A DNA stretch of 64,000 nucleotides. Source: Sitta carolinensis. Taxonomy: Eukaryota > Chordata > Aves > Passeriformes > Sittidae. Position 1 is the first letter of the stretch. Every line of letters starts with the position of its first letter. Below are positions 46,430 through 59,071 of the stretch, one piece after another. The notes under the pieces are model-generated. The model made no database searches. It was not told where the DNA came from and saw nothing but the letters and a program-made list of their open reading frames with translations. The DNA lies in assembly GCA_032173965.1 (NCBI GenBank), contig CM063290.1:11805501-11869500 (forward strand), in the 5' to 3' direction. Both the position numbers and the translations under genes were made by a program.

Positions 46430-46820
46430 CCAAGGAAGGCGGGAACGCCCCCGGGGAGAGAAAGAAGAGCCCTCCTTCCAAATGATTAAGACTTCGAAAT
46501 TAGGGGGCTTTGAGGCAGAAGTGCGGGACGAGGAATAGGAGTTCCGTACTAGCGGATGTCCGGAGCAGAGCGGCAGAGAGCGCAGGGCCGGAGCTGCCCG
46601 GCCGCGCAGCAGCGCTGTCCGCTCGGGCCGGGCTGCGCTGACTGCTCGCGGCCGGCAGGGGGCGCTGCGGGGGAGGGCGAGCCGCGGGAATCCGCTCGGG
46701 GAGCGCGGGCACGGCGGGGAGCGCGGGCACGAGCAGAACGCGGAGCGAGCGACAGAGGCCGGCACAGCGCCCACCACTGCCCGCGGCACCGAGCCTCGGC
46801 TCCGCATGCCCCGAGCGCTA
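46430..46820 (+). promoter_or_regulatory. CpG-rich segment at the unit 1/unit 2 junction
   Basis: GC- and CpG-rich sequence before and across the junction, unlike the PLAAT promoter. It has no TATA box and no attached coding exon. It repeats at 54,148-54,540. It may be a promoter of a noncoding transcript or an insulator; a CTCF-like site lies inside. Confidence 0.5.
46652..46665 (+). promoter_or_regulatory. CTCF-like motif
   Basis: CCGGCAGGGGGCGC matches the CTCF core CCASYAGRKGGCRS at all but one position. The same motif is at 54370-54383. Confidence 0.55.
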
Positions 46821-48985
46821 GAGTGCACCGCCGCCTACAAAACGGCCAAATCCCCCATTCCCCTCCCCAGACGATTCCCTTGATGTGCCGGGCCTATCAG
46901 CCGATTCCTTCATATGACTCATTCACCCGTATTCCCCCTCCGGGCAGTCTCCCGCTTCTACTCCCACCGTCTTCACGATGACAAATTCACTAAGAAGCCT
47001 AAACCCATAAGCGTGGGAAAGGCCTGGCTGCCCGGTCTGCAAAAGCACAGGCAGGACATGTGCCGTGTCTTGAAGCCTGTACTCGTGCTGCCTAAACTGA
47101 GCAGCTCCTGGGAGGTCGGGAAGTAGGACGGAAGGGCAGGTCCTACAGCCTGTGTCCTTTTGTGTTTTACGGGGTCATTCTGATTTTGGGGCAATGGTGT
47201 CTTGCTCAGTTTTTACCTGCCTACAAAGTGTCCCTTTCCCTGGCTCTTCCGACTCCCTTTGGCAGCAGCAGACCTCCAGTGTTACAGGTCTGATAGAAAA
47301 ACCCCAGCTGCCTTTTTCTCTGCCAGCATTTTGTTCCACTGTACCACCAGAACGTCCCACTTCACCCCTGTATGTGCAGTGATTGTTTGCCTTGAACCTG
47401 GACATGCCTGCTAGAGGATTTTTGTGATGTCTTCCAACTCTTGACCCCTTCTAGGATTCTGCTCTTTGAGCTGCCAAAACACTGAGGGGCTTAAAGAATT
47501 GCAAGGGCAGCCAGGAGAGCTGGGGCCATTCTCACTTCAGTCACCAAATGGTGATTCTAAAGCATTCATAGTCCCAGCCCCAGCTCAGTCTTCCCCCAGC
47601 TAGCAGGAGGGCAAGGCCAGGGTCTGTGCAGTGCTGGGGGTGAGGGATGTGAAGAATGAGCTGTGAGGAACCTATGCTTCATCTCCCAATGGACTGAGCC
47701 ATTTCCTTGTCACAGAGGTGATGTGGGGATTTTCTTGGAAGAAAACTTTTCAGGGAAAGTGTGCCTTATTGTGCTTTACCTGGGGTATCTGGCCTAAGTG
47801 TTTGGAATCAGGTTCCCTCCATGCCCCTTGTGAGACACACAATCCTGTGTTGCTTTTCTTACAGGCAACTGCCTGGGCTGCAGGGAGAGGTGAGAGCAGA
47901 ACAGCTGTCTGTGAGAGGCTGCCTGGTTTTGTCTGCTCAGAACAGGTTCTCCAGGTTTATCCCCAGGCAGCAACCAAGCACCAGGCAGCCACTCACTCAC
48001 TGTCCTGCCAGCCCCATCAGGGAGGCAATCTGAGGAGTTGAAGTGGAACACTTGTGCCTTGAGAAACAAGTTGGTTTAATAGGTGAATTAAAAACTCCTT
48101 TTTGGATTTTTGGAAATTGAATCAAATCTTCTGTCATGGGCAGACTCTATAGGGAGTTATAGAGCAGGCCATGAGTTTTACCTGTGTGCACTCAGAGCAT
48201 TCTCTCTGCACACCGTGAGAAGGGAGTGCTGTGTGAGGGCAGTGTATGGACCTCTCACATCTCTGCTTCATCCTGGAGCACAGGCAAACTGGCCTTATTT
48301 TATCTGGGGAATTGTCTTGTTCTTGAAAGCCTGTAACACTTCACAGAATGCAGAAGTTTGCAATTGTACCGTGCTTCTCTGTGCAGTCAGGGTGATGTTG
48401 CTCATTATGGGCCACTTTTCCGTGGAGCCTGGTGGGTGCATTGACAGGATGTGGTGAAACACGGCCCAATCCAAGAGGAGAGAGTGCGAGGAGGAGCAGC
48501 AGAAACCAGCCCTTGCTGCATTATCAGCATTGCAATGCAAAAGACCTACAGTAGCCATGGGATAGAGTCAAGGCAGTTCTTTTCCCAAAATCCAAGAGAA
48601 ATATCCTTGATTATGGTCAGGGGCCCGGGCACAGGCATAGTCTCTAAACGGAAGGTCTCTTGTGATTTCAACCATCTGAATATGGTGCGCATTAGAGGAT
48701 GAAAACTGGGCTAACTCAGAGCGAGCCAGGGAAACCCCAGCATTGTGCGGGACCCCAGTCCCTTTCACTGTGTTTCTGTCTGTGGTTAACATAAATCTAA
48801 TCCAGCAGCTTTGTGCTGCAATGTCTTTTGTGTTTGCAGGAGACTGATAACCATCCAGCAGAGTGACGGGGCTCTGGCTCGGGGCTGTTGCCCATCACTG
48901 GACTGGAGGATGACTCGGGGATAGAGTCTCCCCAAAATGAGGTGGTGGCCCCAATTCCTCGGCAACAAAATAACGTTTTCCACTC

Positions 48986-49183
48986 AACGGGTGGGTTTGG
49001 CACTATCCTCGGGAGCGGAGCCGTCCCGCTGCAGGGGGATGGATGGGTGGTGCGAGATGTGCGGCTCCGGGACGTCACGGCCCGCGACTCAGGAGCGATT
49101 ACTCACTCGCCTCTACGAAGCTACATATAGAGGGAGCAGCGTCCCGGGAGCCGAGAAAAAGAAGCGACGGGACAGCCGCCGGG
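48986..49183 (+). promoter_or_regulatory. Promoter and noncoding exon 1 of PLAAT gene C
   Basis: Same as the gene B promoter, with the TATA-like CATATAG at 49124-49130 and the exon 1 donor after 49183. The sequence from about 48,930 to the ATG appears identical to that of gene B. Confidence 0.68.
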
Positions 49184-49689
49184 GTGAGTGGAGCTCGGGG
49201 ATGGGAGGGGGCGTTTGCCAGCAGAATGCGGCCCCTCGAGGCCGCGGGCGGCGGGCGCGGCTCTGGCGGGCGGCCGGGGGTGTCCCGGAGCCCGGGCCCG
49301 GGCTCGGCGCCGCGGGCACCCCCGGGCAGCCCCGTCCCGGCCGCCGAGCGGCCCCGGCCCCGTTGGAGCCCCGAAGGCAGCGCGGCCGGGAGGGGAGCGC
49401 GGGCACGGCGGGCGGGCGGGCGGGGGCAGCCGGGGCCGGCGGCAGCAGCCGGACGCCCCCCCGGGCCGGCCGCGGCCTCGGGCCGATGCGCCGGCAGCGG
49501 CAGCGGCGCCGCTCGGAGCCTCGCCCTGCGCCGGCGGCGGCAGCGGCGCCGAGCCGGGCCCGCCGCTGACACCCGCCGTGTCTGCGCTGCCGGCAGCTGC
49601 CCCTGCACAGCCCGCGCCTCGCCGCTGCGCTCTGCCCTGCGCTCAGCCAGCACAGCTGCAGCTGCACGTCCTGACTGCACGGGCCTGAG

Positions 49690-50816
49690 ATGGGACGGGA
49701 CGATTGCCACCTCCAGCGTGGGGATCCCATCGAGATCGGCCGCACATTGTACAGGCACTGGGTCCTCTACATGGGAGATGGAGAGGTCACCCATATGTCA
49801 CCTATAGGTAAGGCTGGTGCACCCTGGTAGAGAGCAGAGGCCTTCTCGGTGTGCTCCGGGAACTCTCTGTCCCTCCATTGTCCCTTGGTAGATGCTCTGT
49901 GTGTAACTGACCTTTCCAGGAGCAGTCCAAAATCCATCTGAGACCCTGGAGGGGCCACAGAGGGCCTGCCTGACTACCTTTTCTCCTCCTACACTTGCCC
50001 AGGTGAAGGAACCCCATGCATTTCCGGGAGCAGCGCATCATTGAACACCACTAGGGCCAAGGTGAAGAGGGAGCGCCTGGAGGAGGTGGTGGGAAAAAAT
50101 ACATGGTGTGTCAACAAGAAGTATGACAGCACCCACGCTCCTCTGCCTGTGGAGGAGATCATCCGGCGTGCTGAGGGTTACATTGGCAGGGAGGTGCCAT
50201 ATGATGTGCTTGGCAACAACTGTGAGCACTTTGTGACAATGCTTCGCTATGGAGAGCCACTCTCTGAGCAGGTGAGTGAGACGGGGTGAGCCCCTGGGTG
50301 CCCCCCAGAGCCCCTCCTGGCTGCTCCCTGTGAGCCACAGGGCTGGGACACAGCCTGCAGCCTGCATGGGCACGGCCCAGTCCCAGGCATGGGCTCCAAA
50401 GCAGCGCTGCCTCTGGCCTCTCCTGGCACCCGCGACCTGGAGGGGCACTGTGGTTTGTCTGCAGCCTGACAGTGTCCTCTTAGTGAGTGCCACCTCCTCG
50501 GGGTACAAACCTGGGCGTTATCCCTTCTGCTTATGGGCACATGCCTCTCACTGATTTATATACCCTGATTATCCCTGCCTTATCCATATTATCATGGGGG
50601 GGACGGGGGGGGGGGAGGGTCGTAGTGGTGGTGGTGTAAAGAGAAATGCTCCTTTTGTTTCCAGCCTTTTTTTTTACTTTCCCTTTATAGGTTACAGATG
50701 CATTTGTCATTTGTGCAGCAGCAGCAGGTGTTCTTGTTGGCCTTGTTCTTTTGTTTGCCTTTTCTGGGATGTCATCATCCAGCGGCTCATCAAGGAGAGA
50801 GAGAAAGTACTGCTGA
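49690..50816 (+). CDS. PLAAT/HRASLS-family phospholipase A/acyltransferase, gene C
   Basis: Exons 49690-49807, 50003-50271 and 50691-50816. The coding sequence appears identical to gene B, including His23, His35, Cys113 and the anchor exon. It is the product of the 7.7-kb tandem duplication. The only visible differences near the gene are in the G run and T run of intron 3 (about 50,595-50,675). It has the same LTR element behind the stop. If the duplication is real, B and C give the same protein in double dose. Confidence 0.87.
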
Positions 50817-50828
50817 TGGTCTGTCAGG

Positions 50829-53131
50829 TGTGGTGGCCAACAGCAAGCCTGAGGGCCACATATTTATAATTTATCCTAAATTTATAACTGAAAAGATAAC
50901 TATTTATATTGGTACCCTGTTTATATAATTTGACCAGTGTGGACAGTTGTGGGGCAGGCCCAGGCCGCTGGGATGTGAGCAGCTATTGGCTGTCAGTTTG
51001 GCCGGCTGACAACTGGTTCATCCACTGGGGATTGGTCACACAAACCTTCTGATCTGTATAAGAAGTTAATAAAAATTGGCTGTTGTGCCTGAACGCAGTG
51101 TGTCTTTTGTGTTGTTTGTCTCCCAACTGCGACAATTGGTAATCCCTGAAATTATACAATAGCTGCTGCAGGTGAAACAGGGAGACAGAAGAGGCAGCCA
51201 GAAAGAGCTGCCTGCAGCATTTGAGCTGCACAGAGCAGCATAGAGAGCCGTGCTTGGTCCAGACCTCCCCTTTTTCTTTTTTTTCCTTTTTTCCTTTTTT
51301 TTTCCCCCTTTTTTCCTTTTTTCCTTTTTTGTAAGTGGAAGGCAACGCCAGCATGGGCGTATGGGTTTTGTCATCAGAAGACCCCATCCTTCCGCTGTGA
51401 ACTTGAAGGGGATAAAAGATGACACACAGGCTTTATTAACTTTAATCACGTGGTGCAAGAACCACGGACTAGATGTTTCCGAGGCGACTGCCCTGTGTTT
51501 GAAAACGTGGAAGCAGGCTGGCAAGTTTATAATCGAAGCAGCCTATGTAGGAGAAGAAACAGCTCTTAATGCAATAAAGCCCTGTAGGTTTGTAGTGGAT
51601 TAGCTAAAGCAGTTAAAACCCGAGAGTGATGTTGGGACAGCGGTGGTGCCCCTGCAGGTGCCACCCAGTGAGGCTGGCAGCGAGAAGAGGGCAGCGGGAG
51701 GCGTGCACGCCGCGCCGGGTCTGCGAGAGAAAGGGCCGGGTGCAGCAGCAGCGAGAAATCGTGATGCCGCTCCGTGCCGGGACGTGTCCCCGGAGGAGCG
51801 TCTCGCAGCCGTGCGGAGAGGCGCCGCTGGCTCACAGCGGGACGTCCCTTCTGGGGGGTGTCTTGAGGCCGAGCGGGGCTGAGCCGCCTGCCCGTGCCGG
51901 GACGTCCCTTCTGGGGGGTGCCCCGCGCCAAGCCGCCTGCCCGTGCGGGGATGAACCATCGGCGGAAAGAGCCGACACCAAAGCAAACGGTGGAGGTGCC
52001 CCGCACGGCCGCGCGTGTTCAACAAGTGTCCTGCAGCTCCTCCGTGCCCTGCCTGCAGCTGCTGCGGAGCGGCGCTTAACGCCAGCCGCGCTGCTGCCGC
52101 CGCCGCAGTGGACACGCCGCTGTCACCGGAGATGGAGCTACCTCTGGAAAATGTACCGGCACGGGACACAAGAGACACCGTCAGAAAACGCCGCAGCCAT
52201 CGTGCACATGCGGAGCCCCGAGACGTCGCCCCTACCGCTGCACTGCCGACAGCCCTACCCGATCCTGCAATAATCTGGCACAAGCTGATTCACCAAGCAA
52301 CATCATCCCGATGAGCCTCCAGCAGACTGCGTGGAGCAGCGATTTTAACAACTTATGCAACTACTGCTAAGAAGACCCAGGACTCCCCTGATGATAATTT
52401 ACTTAAAGAATTTTATCTATTCAAGGACACAAAGAATTTTACATGAGGATTTGAGGATTTATAAACCCAAAATGAGACCGGGGTCTTCCTTGTTAGGTGT
52501 TTCCCAGGGTTCTAAAGTGAAAACGTTTCTAGTTTGTAGTGTTAGGTTGTAAAATTGTAGCTCTAACATTAATAAGCCTTCAGCAGGCCACTTTGAAAGT
52601 TTATATTCCTGACACTCCCATTTCACAGCTCTGGGGCATAATCGTTATACCTCCAAGGATACAATGAAATGCATAATTACCTGAAAGGTGCTGGGCCTGT
52701 CTAGTTAGGTGGAAAGGTGGAGGACAATTCGCACATTGTGCCACGTTTGTTGCCCTGTCTCCAAGGGCCCTGCAGACAGGATGACAGAAGCTGATTTTGT
52801 ATTTAAAACAAAAAGGGGGAACTGCGGTGGCCAACAGCTAGCCTGAGGGCCACATATTTATAATTAATCCTAGATTTATAACTGAAAAGATAACTATTTA
52901 TATAAGTACCTCGATTATACAATTGGACCAGTGTGGACAGTTGCAGGGCAGGCCCAGGCCGCTGGGATGTGAGCACTATGGGCTGTTTGGCCGGCTGACA
53001 ACTGGTTCATCCACTGGGGATTGACCACACAAACCTTCTGATCTACATAAGGAGAGCTGTGCTCAGTAGAAGCTGGCTGCTGTGCATGAACACAGTCTGT
53101 CTTTTCTCTTGTCTGTCTCCCAACTGCGACA
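50829..53131 (+). mobile_element. Non-autonomous LTR element, copy 2 (in gene C 3' UTR)
   Basis: 5' LTR 50829-51134, internal region 51135-52822, 3' LTR 52823-53131. Flanked by GTCAGG at 50823-50828 and 53132-53137. LTR AATAAA at 51068-51073. The internal region, with pyrimidine tract and broken open frame, matches copy 1 apart from a few indels. It shares its insertion site with copy 1, so both descend from one insertion that was copied with the gene. The displaced host AATAAA is at 53251-53256. Confidence 0.9.
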
Positions 53132-54369
53132 GTCAGGAAGAGCTCAGACCAAGGCATGGGGAGTCCCTGGTCATGTGCAGCCTTTGCTATACCTGCCATT
53201 AAGGCTTCCTAGAAACTGCGCACCCTTGGTGTAAAAGGTTAGTAAGCATTAATAAAATGTCTGAAATCCAAACTCACATTGCCCTAAAATCCTCTTTTAT
53301 CCGAGTATAGCTTTACGTACAAGTATGACAATTCGGCCTTGCTTCTCCCTGCCATCCCACGAAGAAAAGACAAATCAAGTACATCATTGTAGCAGTCTTC
53401 TGGGGGGTTATTCCCCTTGCTACAGCTCACCCTGTTAGGCTGGGGAGCGTGGCTGTAATAACGGGACGGGTCCAGTGCAGTAGCCACAAGTATCTTTAAT
53501 GCAGCAAAGTGGCTCGGTGGTCAGAAGGCAGCACCTTAGGCCACAAGATCTGAGAGCTACCTCCAGCGTGTGCTGGCCAGGGGCCTCCTTGCAACAGACC
53601 TAGGGGTGTGGCTAATTTAACAATACCTAGGGTTACCTGGGGCAGACATCCAATCCTGTACCCAGGACAGGGACCAGACCGTCTTGAACTAACAGAGAGG
53701 TAAGACTTGAGACATGACCTACCCTTGGGTCATCACATTTCAGTGTCCCCTGCCCCCCATGGCCTCATGTTGACACTGTCTGAATATGGAGCCTGGGCCA
53801 AATGACGATCCATCCCATGGGGTTCGGTTCCCACTCATCACTGCCCAAGCTGATCGCCAGCAGCTCTAGACTGGTTGCCATGCATGTTTTTATTTTATTG
53901 TGTGTGATGGCTTTTGTGGTAGTCTAGAAGCACTCGCAAGCAATTTATGCATTCCCTTCCCCTTCCCCACACCTCCCCTCCAGCACTTTGCTGAGGATGG
54001 TGCAGGCTTTTCCTCCTGTTTTTATCAGCTAGCTCCTGCAGGCTCCTTCTGTGTATCACTGAAATAAAAGGGGCTGCTGAGGGTTAACTGTGTTTTCAGC
54101 TGAGGCCCAGAGTGTGTGGGTGTTTTGGTTCAAAAGACAGATGTTTGCCAAGGAAGGCGGGAACGCCCCCGGGGAGAGAAAGAAGAGCCCTCCTTCCAAA
54201 TGATTAAGACTTCGAAATTAGGGGGCTTTGAGGCAGAAGTGCGGGACGAGGAATAGGAGTTCCGTACTAGCGGATGTCCGGAGCAGAGCGGCAGAGAGCG
54301 CAGGGCCGGAGCTGCCCGGCCGCGCAGCAGCGCTGTCCGCTCGGGCCGGGCTGCGCTGACTGCTCGCGG

Positions 54370-54383
54370 CCGGCAGGGGGCGC
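54370..54383 (+). promoter_or_regulatory. CTCF-like motif, second copy
   Basis: Identical to 46652-46665 and in the same orientation, just before the junction to the third unit. Confidence 0.55.
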
Positions 54384-54415
54384 TGCGGGGGAGGGCGAGC
54401 CGCGGGAATCCGCTC

Positions 54416-56802
54416 GGGGAGCGCGGGCACGGCGGGGAGCGCGGGCACGAGCAGAACGCGGAGCGAGCGACAGAGGCCGGCACAGCGCCCACCACTGCCC
54501 GCGGCACCGAGCCTCGGCTCCGCATGCCCCGAGCGCTAGAGTGCACCGCCGCCTACAAAACGGCCAAATCCCCCATTCCCCTCCCCAGACGATTCCCTTG
54601 ATGTGCCGGGCCTATCAGCCGATTCCTTCATATGACTCATTCACCCGTATTCCCCCTCCGGGCAGTCTCCCGCTTCTACTCCCACCGTCTTCACGATGAC
54701 AAATTCACTAAGAAGCCTAAACCCATAAGCGTGGGAAAGGCCTGGCTGCCCGGTCTGCAAAAGCACAGGCAGGACATGTGCCGTGTCTTGAAGCCTGTAC
54801 TCGTGCTGCCTAAACTGAGCAGCTCCTGGGAGGTCGGGAAGTAGGACGGAAGGGCAGGTCCTACAGCCTGTGTCCTTTTGTGTTTTACGGGGTCATTCTG
54901 ATTTTGGGGCAATGGTGTCTTGCTCAGTTTTTACCTGCCTACAAAGTGTCCCTTTCCCTGGCTCTTCCGACTCCCTTTGGCAGCAGCAGACCTCCAGTGT
55001 TACAGGTCTGATAGAAAAACCCCAGCTGCCTTTTTCTCTGCCAGCATTTTGTTCCACTGTACCACCAGAACGTCCCACTTCACCCCTGTATGTGCAGTGA
55101 TTGTTTGCCTTGAACCTGGACATGCCTGCTAGAGGATTTTTGTGATGTCTTCCAACTCTTGACCCCTTCTAGGATTCTGCTCTTTGAGCTGCCAAAACAC
55201 TGAGGGGCTTAAAGAATTGCAAGGGCAGCCAGGAGAGCTGGGGCCATTCTCACTTCAGTCACCAAATGGTGATTCTAAAGCATTCATAGTCCCAGCCCCA
55301 GCTCAGTCTTCCCCCAGCTAGCAGGAGGGCAAGGCCAGGGTCTGTGCAGTGCTGGGGGTGAGGGATGTGAAGAATGAGCTGTGAGGAACCTATGCTTCAT
55401 CTCCCAATGGACTGAGCCATTTCCTTGTCACAGAGGTGATGTGGGGATTGTCTTGGAAGAAAACTTTTCAGGGAAAGTGTGCCTTATTGTGCTTTACCTG
55501 GGGTATCTGGCCTAAGTGTTTGGAATCAGGTTCCCTCCATGCCCCTTGTGAGACACAAAATCCTGTGTTGCTTTTCTTACAGGCAACTGCCTGGGCTGCA
55601 GGGAGAGGTGAGAGCAGAACAGCTGTCTGTGAGAGGCTGCCTGGTTTTGTCTGCTCAGAACAGGTTCTCCAGGTTTATCCCCAGGCAGCAACCAAGCACC
55701 AGGCAGCCACTCACTCACTGTCCTGCCAGCCCCATCAGGGAGGCAATCTGAGGAGTTGAAGTGGAACACTTGTGCCTTGAGAAACAAGTTGGTTTAATAG
55801 GTGAATTAAAAACTCCTTTTTGGATTTTTGGAAATTGAATCAAATCTTCTGTCATGGGCAGACTCTATAGGGAGTTATAGAGCAGGCCATGAGTTTTACC
55901 TGTGTGCACTCAGAGCATTCTCTCTGCACACCGTGAGAAGGGAGTGCTGTGTGAGGGCAGTGTATGGACCTCTCACATCTCTGCTTCATCCTGGAGCACA
56001 GGCAAACTGGCCTTATTTTATCTGGGGAATTGTCTTGTTCTTGAAAGCCTGTAACACTTCACAGAATGCAGAAGTTTGCAATTGTACCGTGCTTCTCTGT
56101 GCAGTCAGGGTGATGTTGCTCATTATGGGCCACTTTTCCGTGGAGCCTGGTGGGTGCATTGACAGGATGTGGTGAAACACGGCCCAATCCAAGAGGAGAG
56201 AGTGCGAGGAGGAGCAGCAGAAACCAGCCCTTGCTGCATTATCAGCATTGCAATGCAAAAGACCTACAGTAGCCATGGGATAGAGTCAAGGCAGTTCTTT
56301 TCCCAAAATCCAAGAGAAATATCCTTGATTATGGTCAGGGGCCCGGGCACAGGCATAGTCTCTAAACGGAAGGTCTCTTGTGATTTCAACCATCTGAATA
56401 TGGTGCGCATTAGAGGATGAAAACCTGGGCTAACTCAGAGCGAGCCAGGGAAACCCCAGCATTGTGCGGGACCCCAGTCCCTTTCACTGTGTTTCTGTCT
56501 GTGGTTAACATAAATCTAATCCAGCAGCTTTGTGCTGCAATGTCTTTTGTGTTTGCAGGAGACTGATAACCATCCAGCAGAGTGACGGGGCTCTGGCTCG
56601 GGGCTGTTGCCCATCACTGGACTGGAGGATGACTCGGGGATAGAGTCTCCCCAAAATGAGGTGGTGGCCCCAATTCCTCGGCAACAAAATAACGTTTTCC
56701 ACTCAACGGGTGGGTTTGGCACTATCCTCGGGAGCGGAGCCGTCCCGCTGCAGGGGGATGGATGGGTGGTGCGAGATGTGCGGCTCCGGGACGTCACGGC
56801 CA
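54416..56802 (+). repeat. 7.7-kb tandem unit, partial third copy
   Basis: The first 2.4 kb of the unit again, ending just after gacgtcacggcc in the promoter region. Beyond 56,802 the sequence differs for about 110 bp and then resumes the PLAAT promoter/intron 1 sequence for gene D. It contains no gene of its own. Confidence 0.9.
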
Positions 56803-56978
56803 GTGATGTAGGAACGACGGATCCGCCTCGTCTACCAAGTTATTAATAGAAAGAGTAGGGCCCCGGGAGATCAAAAGAGCAGGAGGAAAAAATAGAGGAA
56901 GTAGCTGCCCGGAAGCTATATATAGAGGGAGCAGCGTCCCGGGAGCCCGGCCGCGGCAGCAGCGGGACAGCCGCCGGG
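56803..56978 (+). promoter_or_regulatory. Promoter and noncoding exon 1 of PLAAT gene D
   Basis: 56,803-56,916 is unlike the promoters of B and C. A strong TATATATAG follows at 56917-56925, then the shared gagggagcagcgtccc and an exon 1 that ends at 56978 before gtgagtgg. The intron 1 CpG island reaches about 57,480 and is nearly identical to those of A-C. Confidence 0.7.
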
Positions 56979-57488
56979 GTGAGTGGAGCTCGGGGATGGG
57001 AGGGGGCGTTTGCCAGCAGAATGCGGACCCTCGAGGCCGCGGGCGGCGGGCGCGGCTCTGGCGGGCGGCCGGGGGTGTCCCGGAGCCCGGGCCCGGGCTC
57101 GGCGCCGCGGGCACCCCCGGGCAGCCCCGTCCCGGCCGCCGAGCGGCCCCGGCCCCGTTGGAGCCCCGAAGGCAGCGCGGCCGGGAGGGGAGCGCGGGCA
57201 CGGCGGGCGGGCGGGCGGGGGCAGCCGGGGCCGGCGGCAGCAGCCGGACGCCCCCCCGGGCCGGCCGCGGCCTCGGGCCGATGCGCCGGCAGCGGCAGCG
57301 GCGCCGCTCGGAGCCTCGCCCTGCGCCGGCGGCGGCAGCGGCGCCGAGCCGGGCCCGCCGCTGACACCCGCCGTGTCTGCGCTGCCGGCAGCTGCCCCTG
57401 CACACACAGCCCGCGCCTCGCCGCTGCGCTCTGCCCTGCGCTCAGCCAGCACAGCTGCAGCTGCACGTCCTGACTGCACGGGCCTGAG

Positions 57489-58503
57489 ATGGGACGGGAC
57501 AATCGTCGCCCCCAGCCCGGGGATCTGATCGAGATCGACCGGCAACTTCATCAACACTGGGCTCTCTATGTGGGGGATGGATATATCATCCACTTGACGC
57601 CTGTAGGTAAGGGTCTTGCAGCCTGGCAGGGTGCAGGGAACTTCTCGGTGTGCTCTGGGAGCCCTGTTTCCCTCCATGTGTTCCTGGTGGACACTGTGTG
57701 TGTAGATGACCTTTCCAGGAGAAGAGGAAACTTATCTGAGGAGGGGAGGAGCCAGAGAGGGTTTGCCTCCCTTCCTTATCTCCTCTCTGCAATGCACAGG
57801 TAAACAGAACCTAAAACTGGGGGTCCACGATGTGCCAGTATTCACCAGAAAGGTGAAGATGCAGCTCCTGAAGGAGGTGGTGGGAAAAGATAGATGGCGT
57901 GTTAACAACGAGTCTGATGAGAACCACACTCCTCTCCCAGTGGAGGAGATCATCCGGCACACTGAGGGTTACATTGGCAAGGAGATGAAATATCGTGGGT
58001 TTGGTAGCAACTGTGAGCACTTTGTGAAAAAACTTCGCTATGGTGCCCAGGTGAGTGAGACGAGGTGAGCCCCTGGGTGCCCCCCAGAGCCCCTCCTGGC
58101 TGCTCCCTGTGAGCCACAGGGCTGGGACACAGCCTGCAGCCTGCATGGGCACGGCCCAGTCCCAGGCATGGGCTCCAAAGCAGCGCTGCCTCTGGCCTCT
58201 CCTGGCACCCGCGACCTGGAGGGGCACTGTGGTTCTGTCTGCAGCCTGACAGTGTCCTCTTAGTGAGTGCCACCTCCTCGGGGTACAAACCTGGGCGTTA
58301 CCCCTTCTGCTTATGGGCACATGTCTCTTGTTCTTTTAATTATCCTGATTATCCCTGACGATTCGTCATTACCATGCCTGGGGCTAAATGAAAGTGCTCA
58401 CTGTGTTTCAAGTCTGTGTTTCACTTTCCCTTTATCTGCTGAGATAGCAATTGTTTGCACGGTGGCAGTAGGATCTGTGCTGTTGCTTTCACTGTGTGGG
58501 TGA
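57489..58503 (+). CDS. PLAAT/HRASLS-family phospholipase A/acyltransferase, gene D
   Basis: Exons 57489-57606, 57800-58050 and 58444-58503 encode 142 residues. PQPGDLIEI, His23 ([10 protein letters not shown]), His35 (IIHLTP) and the Cys in SNCEHFV are all present, so the enzyme should be active. The C-terminal exon is short: the usual ttatag acceptor is absent and ctgctgag at 58436-58443 is the likely one, giving a 19-residue hydrophobic tail that ends LSLCG without the basic end of A and B. The tail is shared with E and F. AATAAA lies at 58647-58652. Confidence 0.83.
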
Positions 58504-58652
58504 GCTTGCTGGGGGCAAAGTGCAGAGAGAAAGAGAGCACTGATGAGCCATCAGGAAAAGCTCAGAGAAAAGCAGGGATTCCCTGGCTGCCCAGGGTCTC
58601 TACCTTGCTTTTGCCACTCTCATGAAAAGAATTAAATGAAAGCTTTAATAAA

Positions 58653-59071
58653 ATGTAAAACCCCAAACTCCTCATGCCTAGAATCTTCATTTACATGAAT
58701 ACAGCTTTGCATGCAAGTTCAGCATTCTGCCTTGCTTCTCCCTGCCATCCCAGTAAGAAATACCAAAACAAGCATATCATCAATTCAAGGTGTTTCCCAG
58801 CAACACTCTCCTGTTTGTCACATCTGCTTTTAATTTTTGTCTGTGATGATTTTTGTGGTAGTCTGCAAGCACTTGAAAGCAAAGTTTCCCTTCCTTACCC
58901 TGCCACCTCCTCTCCAGTGCTTTGCTGAGGACTGGTGCAGGCTTTCTACCCTCCTCCTGGTTTTCTCCATTACATCCTATGGGCTCTTTCTGTGGAAAAA
59001 CTGTGTTTAACCTTGACTTTCTCACTGTGTTAAATAAATTTATTACTGAGGATTTCTTGTGTATTTACCAG
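58653..59071 (+). other. Spacer between PLAAT D and E (also 60288-60707 and 61921-62340)
   Basis: About 420 bp with no gene. It is repeated with high identity before F and G and in part after G (63,690-64,000), as part of a tandem unit of about 1.64 kb. It has no CpG island or TATA box comparable to A-D. Exon 1 of E, F and G is not recognised in it. Confidence 0.65.

Larger units (their letters stand above)
39023..46697 (+). repeat. 7.7-kb tandem unit, copy 1
   Basis: Holds a CpG-rich start, a spacer, PLAAT gene B, an LTR retroelement and a second CpG-rich stretch. Aligns to 46698-54415 with offsets of 7,675-7,718; the change in offset comes from a replaced stretch near 41,000-41,150 versus 48,700-48,850. 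Elsewhere differences are rare. Confidence 0.92.
46698..54415 (+). repeat. 7.7-kb tandem unit, copy 2
   Basis: Near-identical to copy 1 and includes PLAAT gene C and the same LTR insertion with the same flanking target-site duplication. Small differences include a 1-base change in the G run near 51,920 and single-base indels in the LTRs. Confidence 0.92.
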
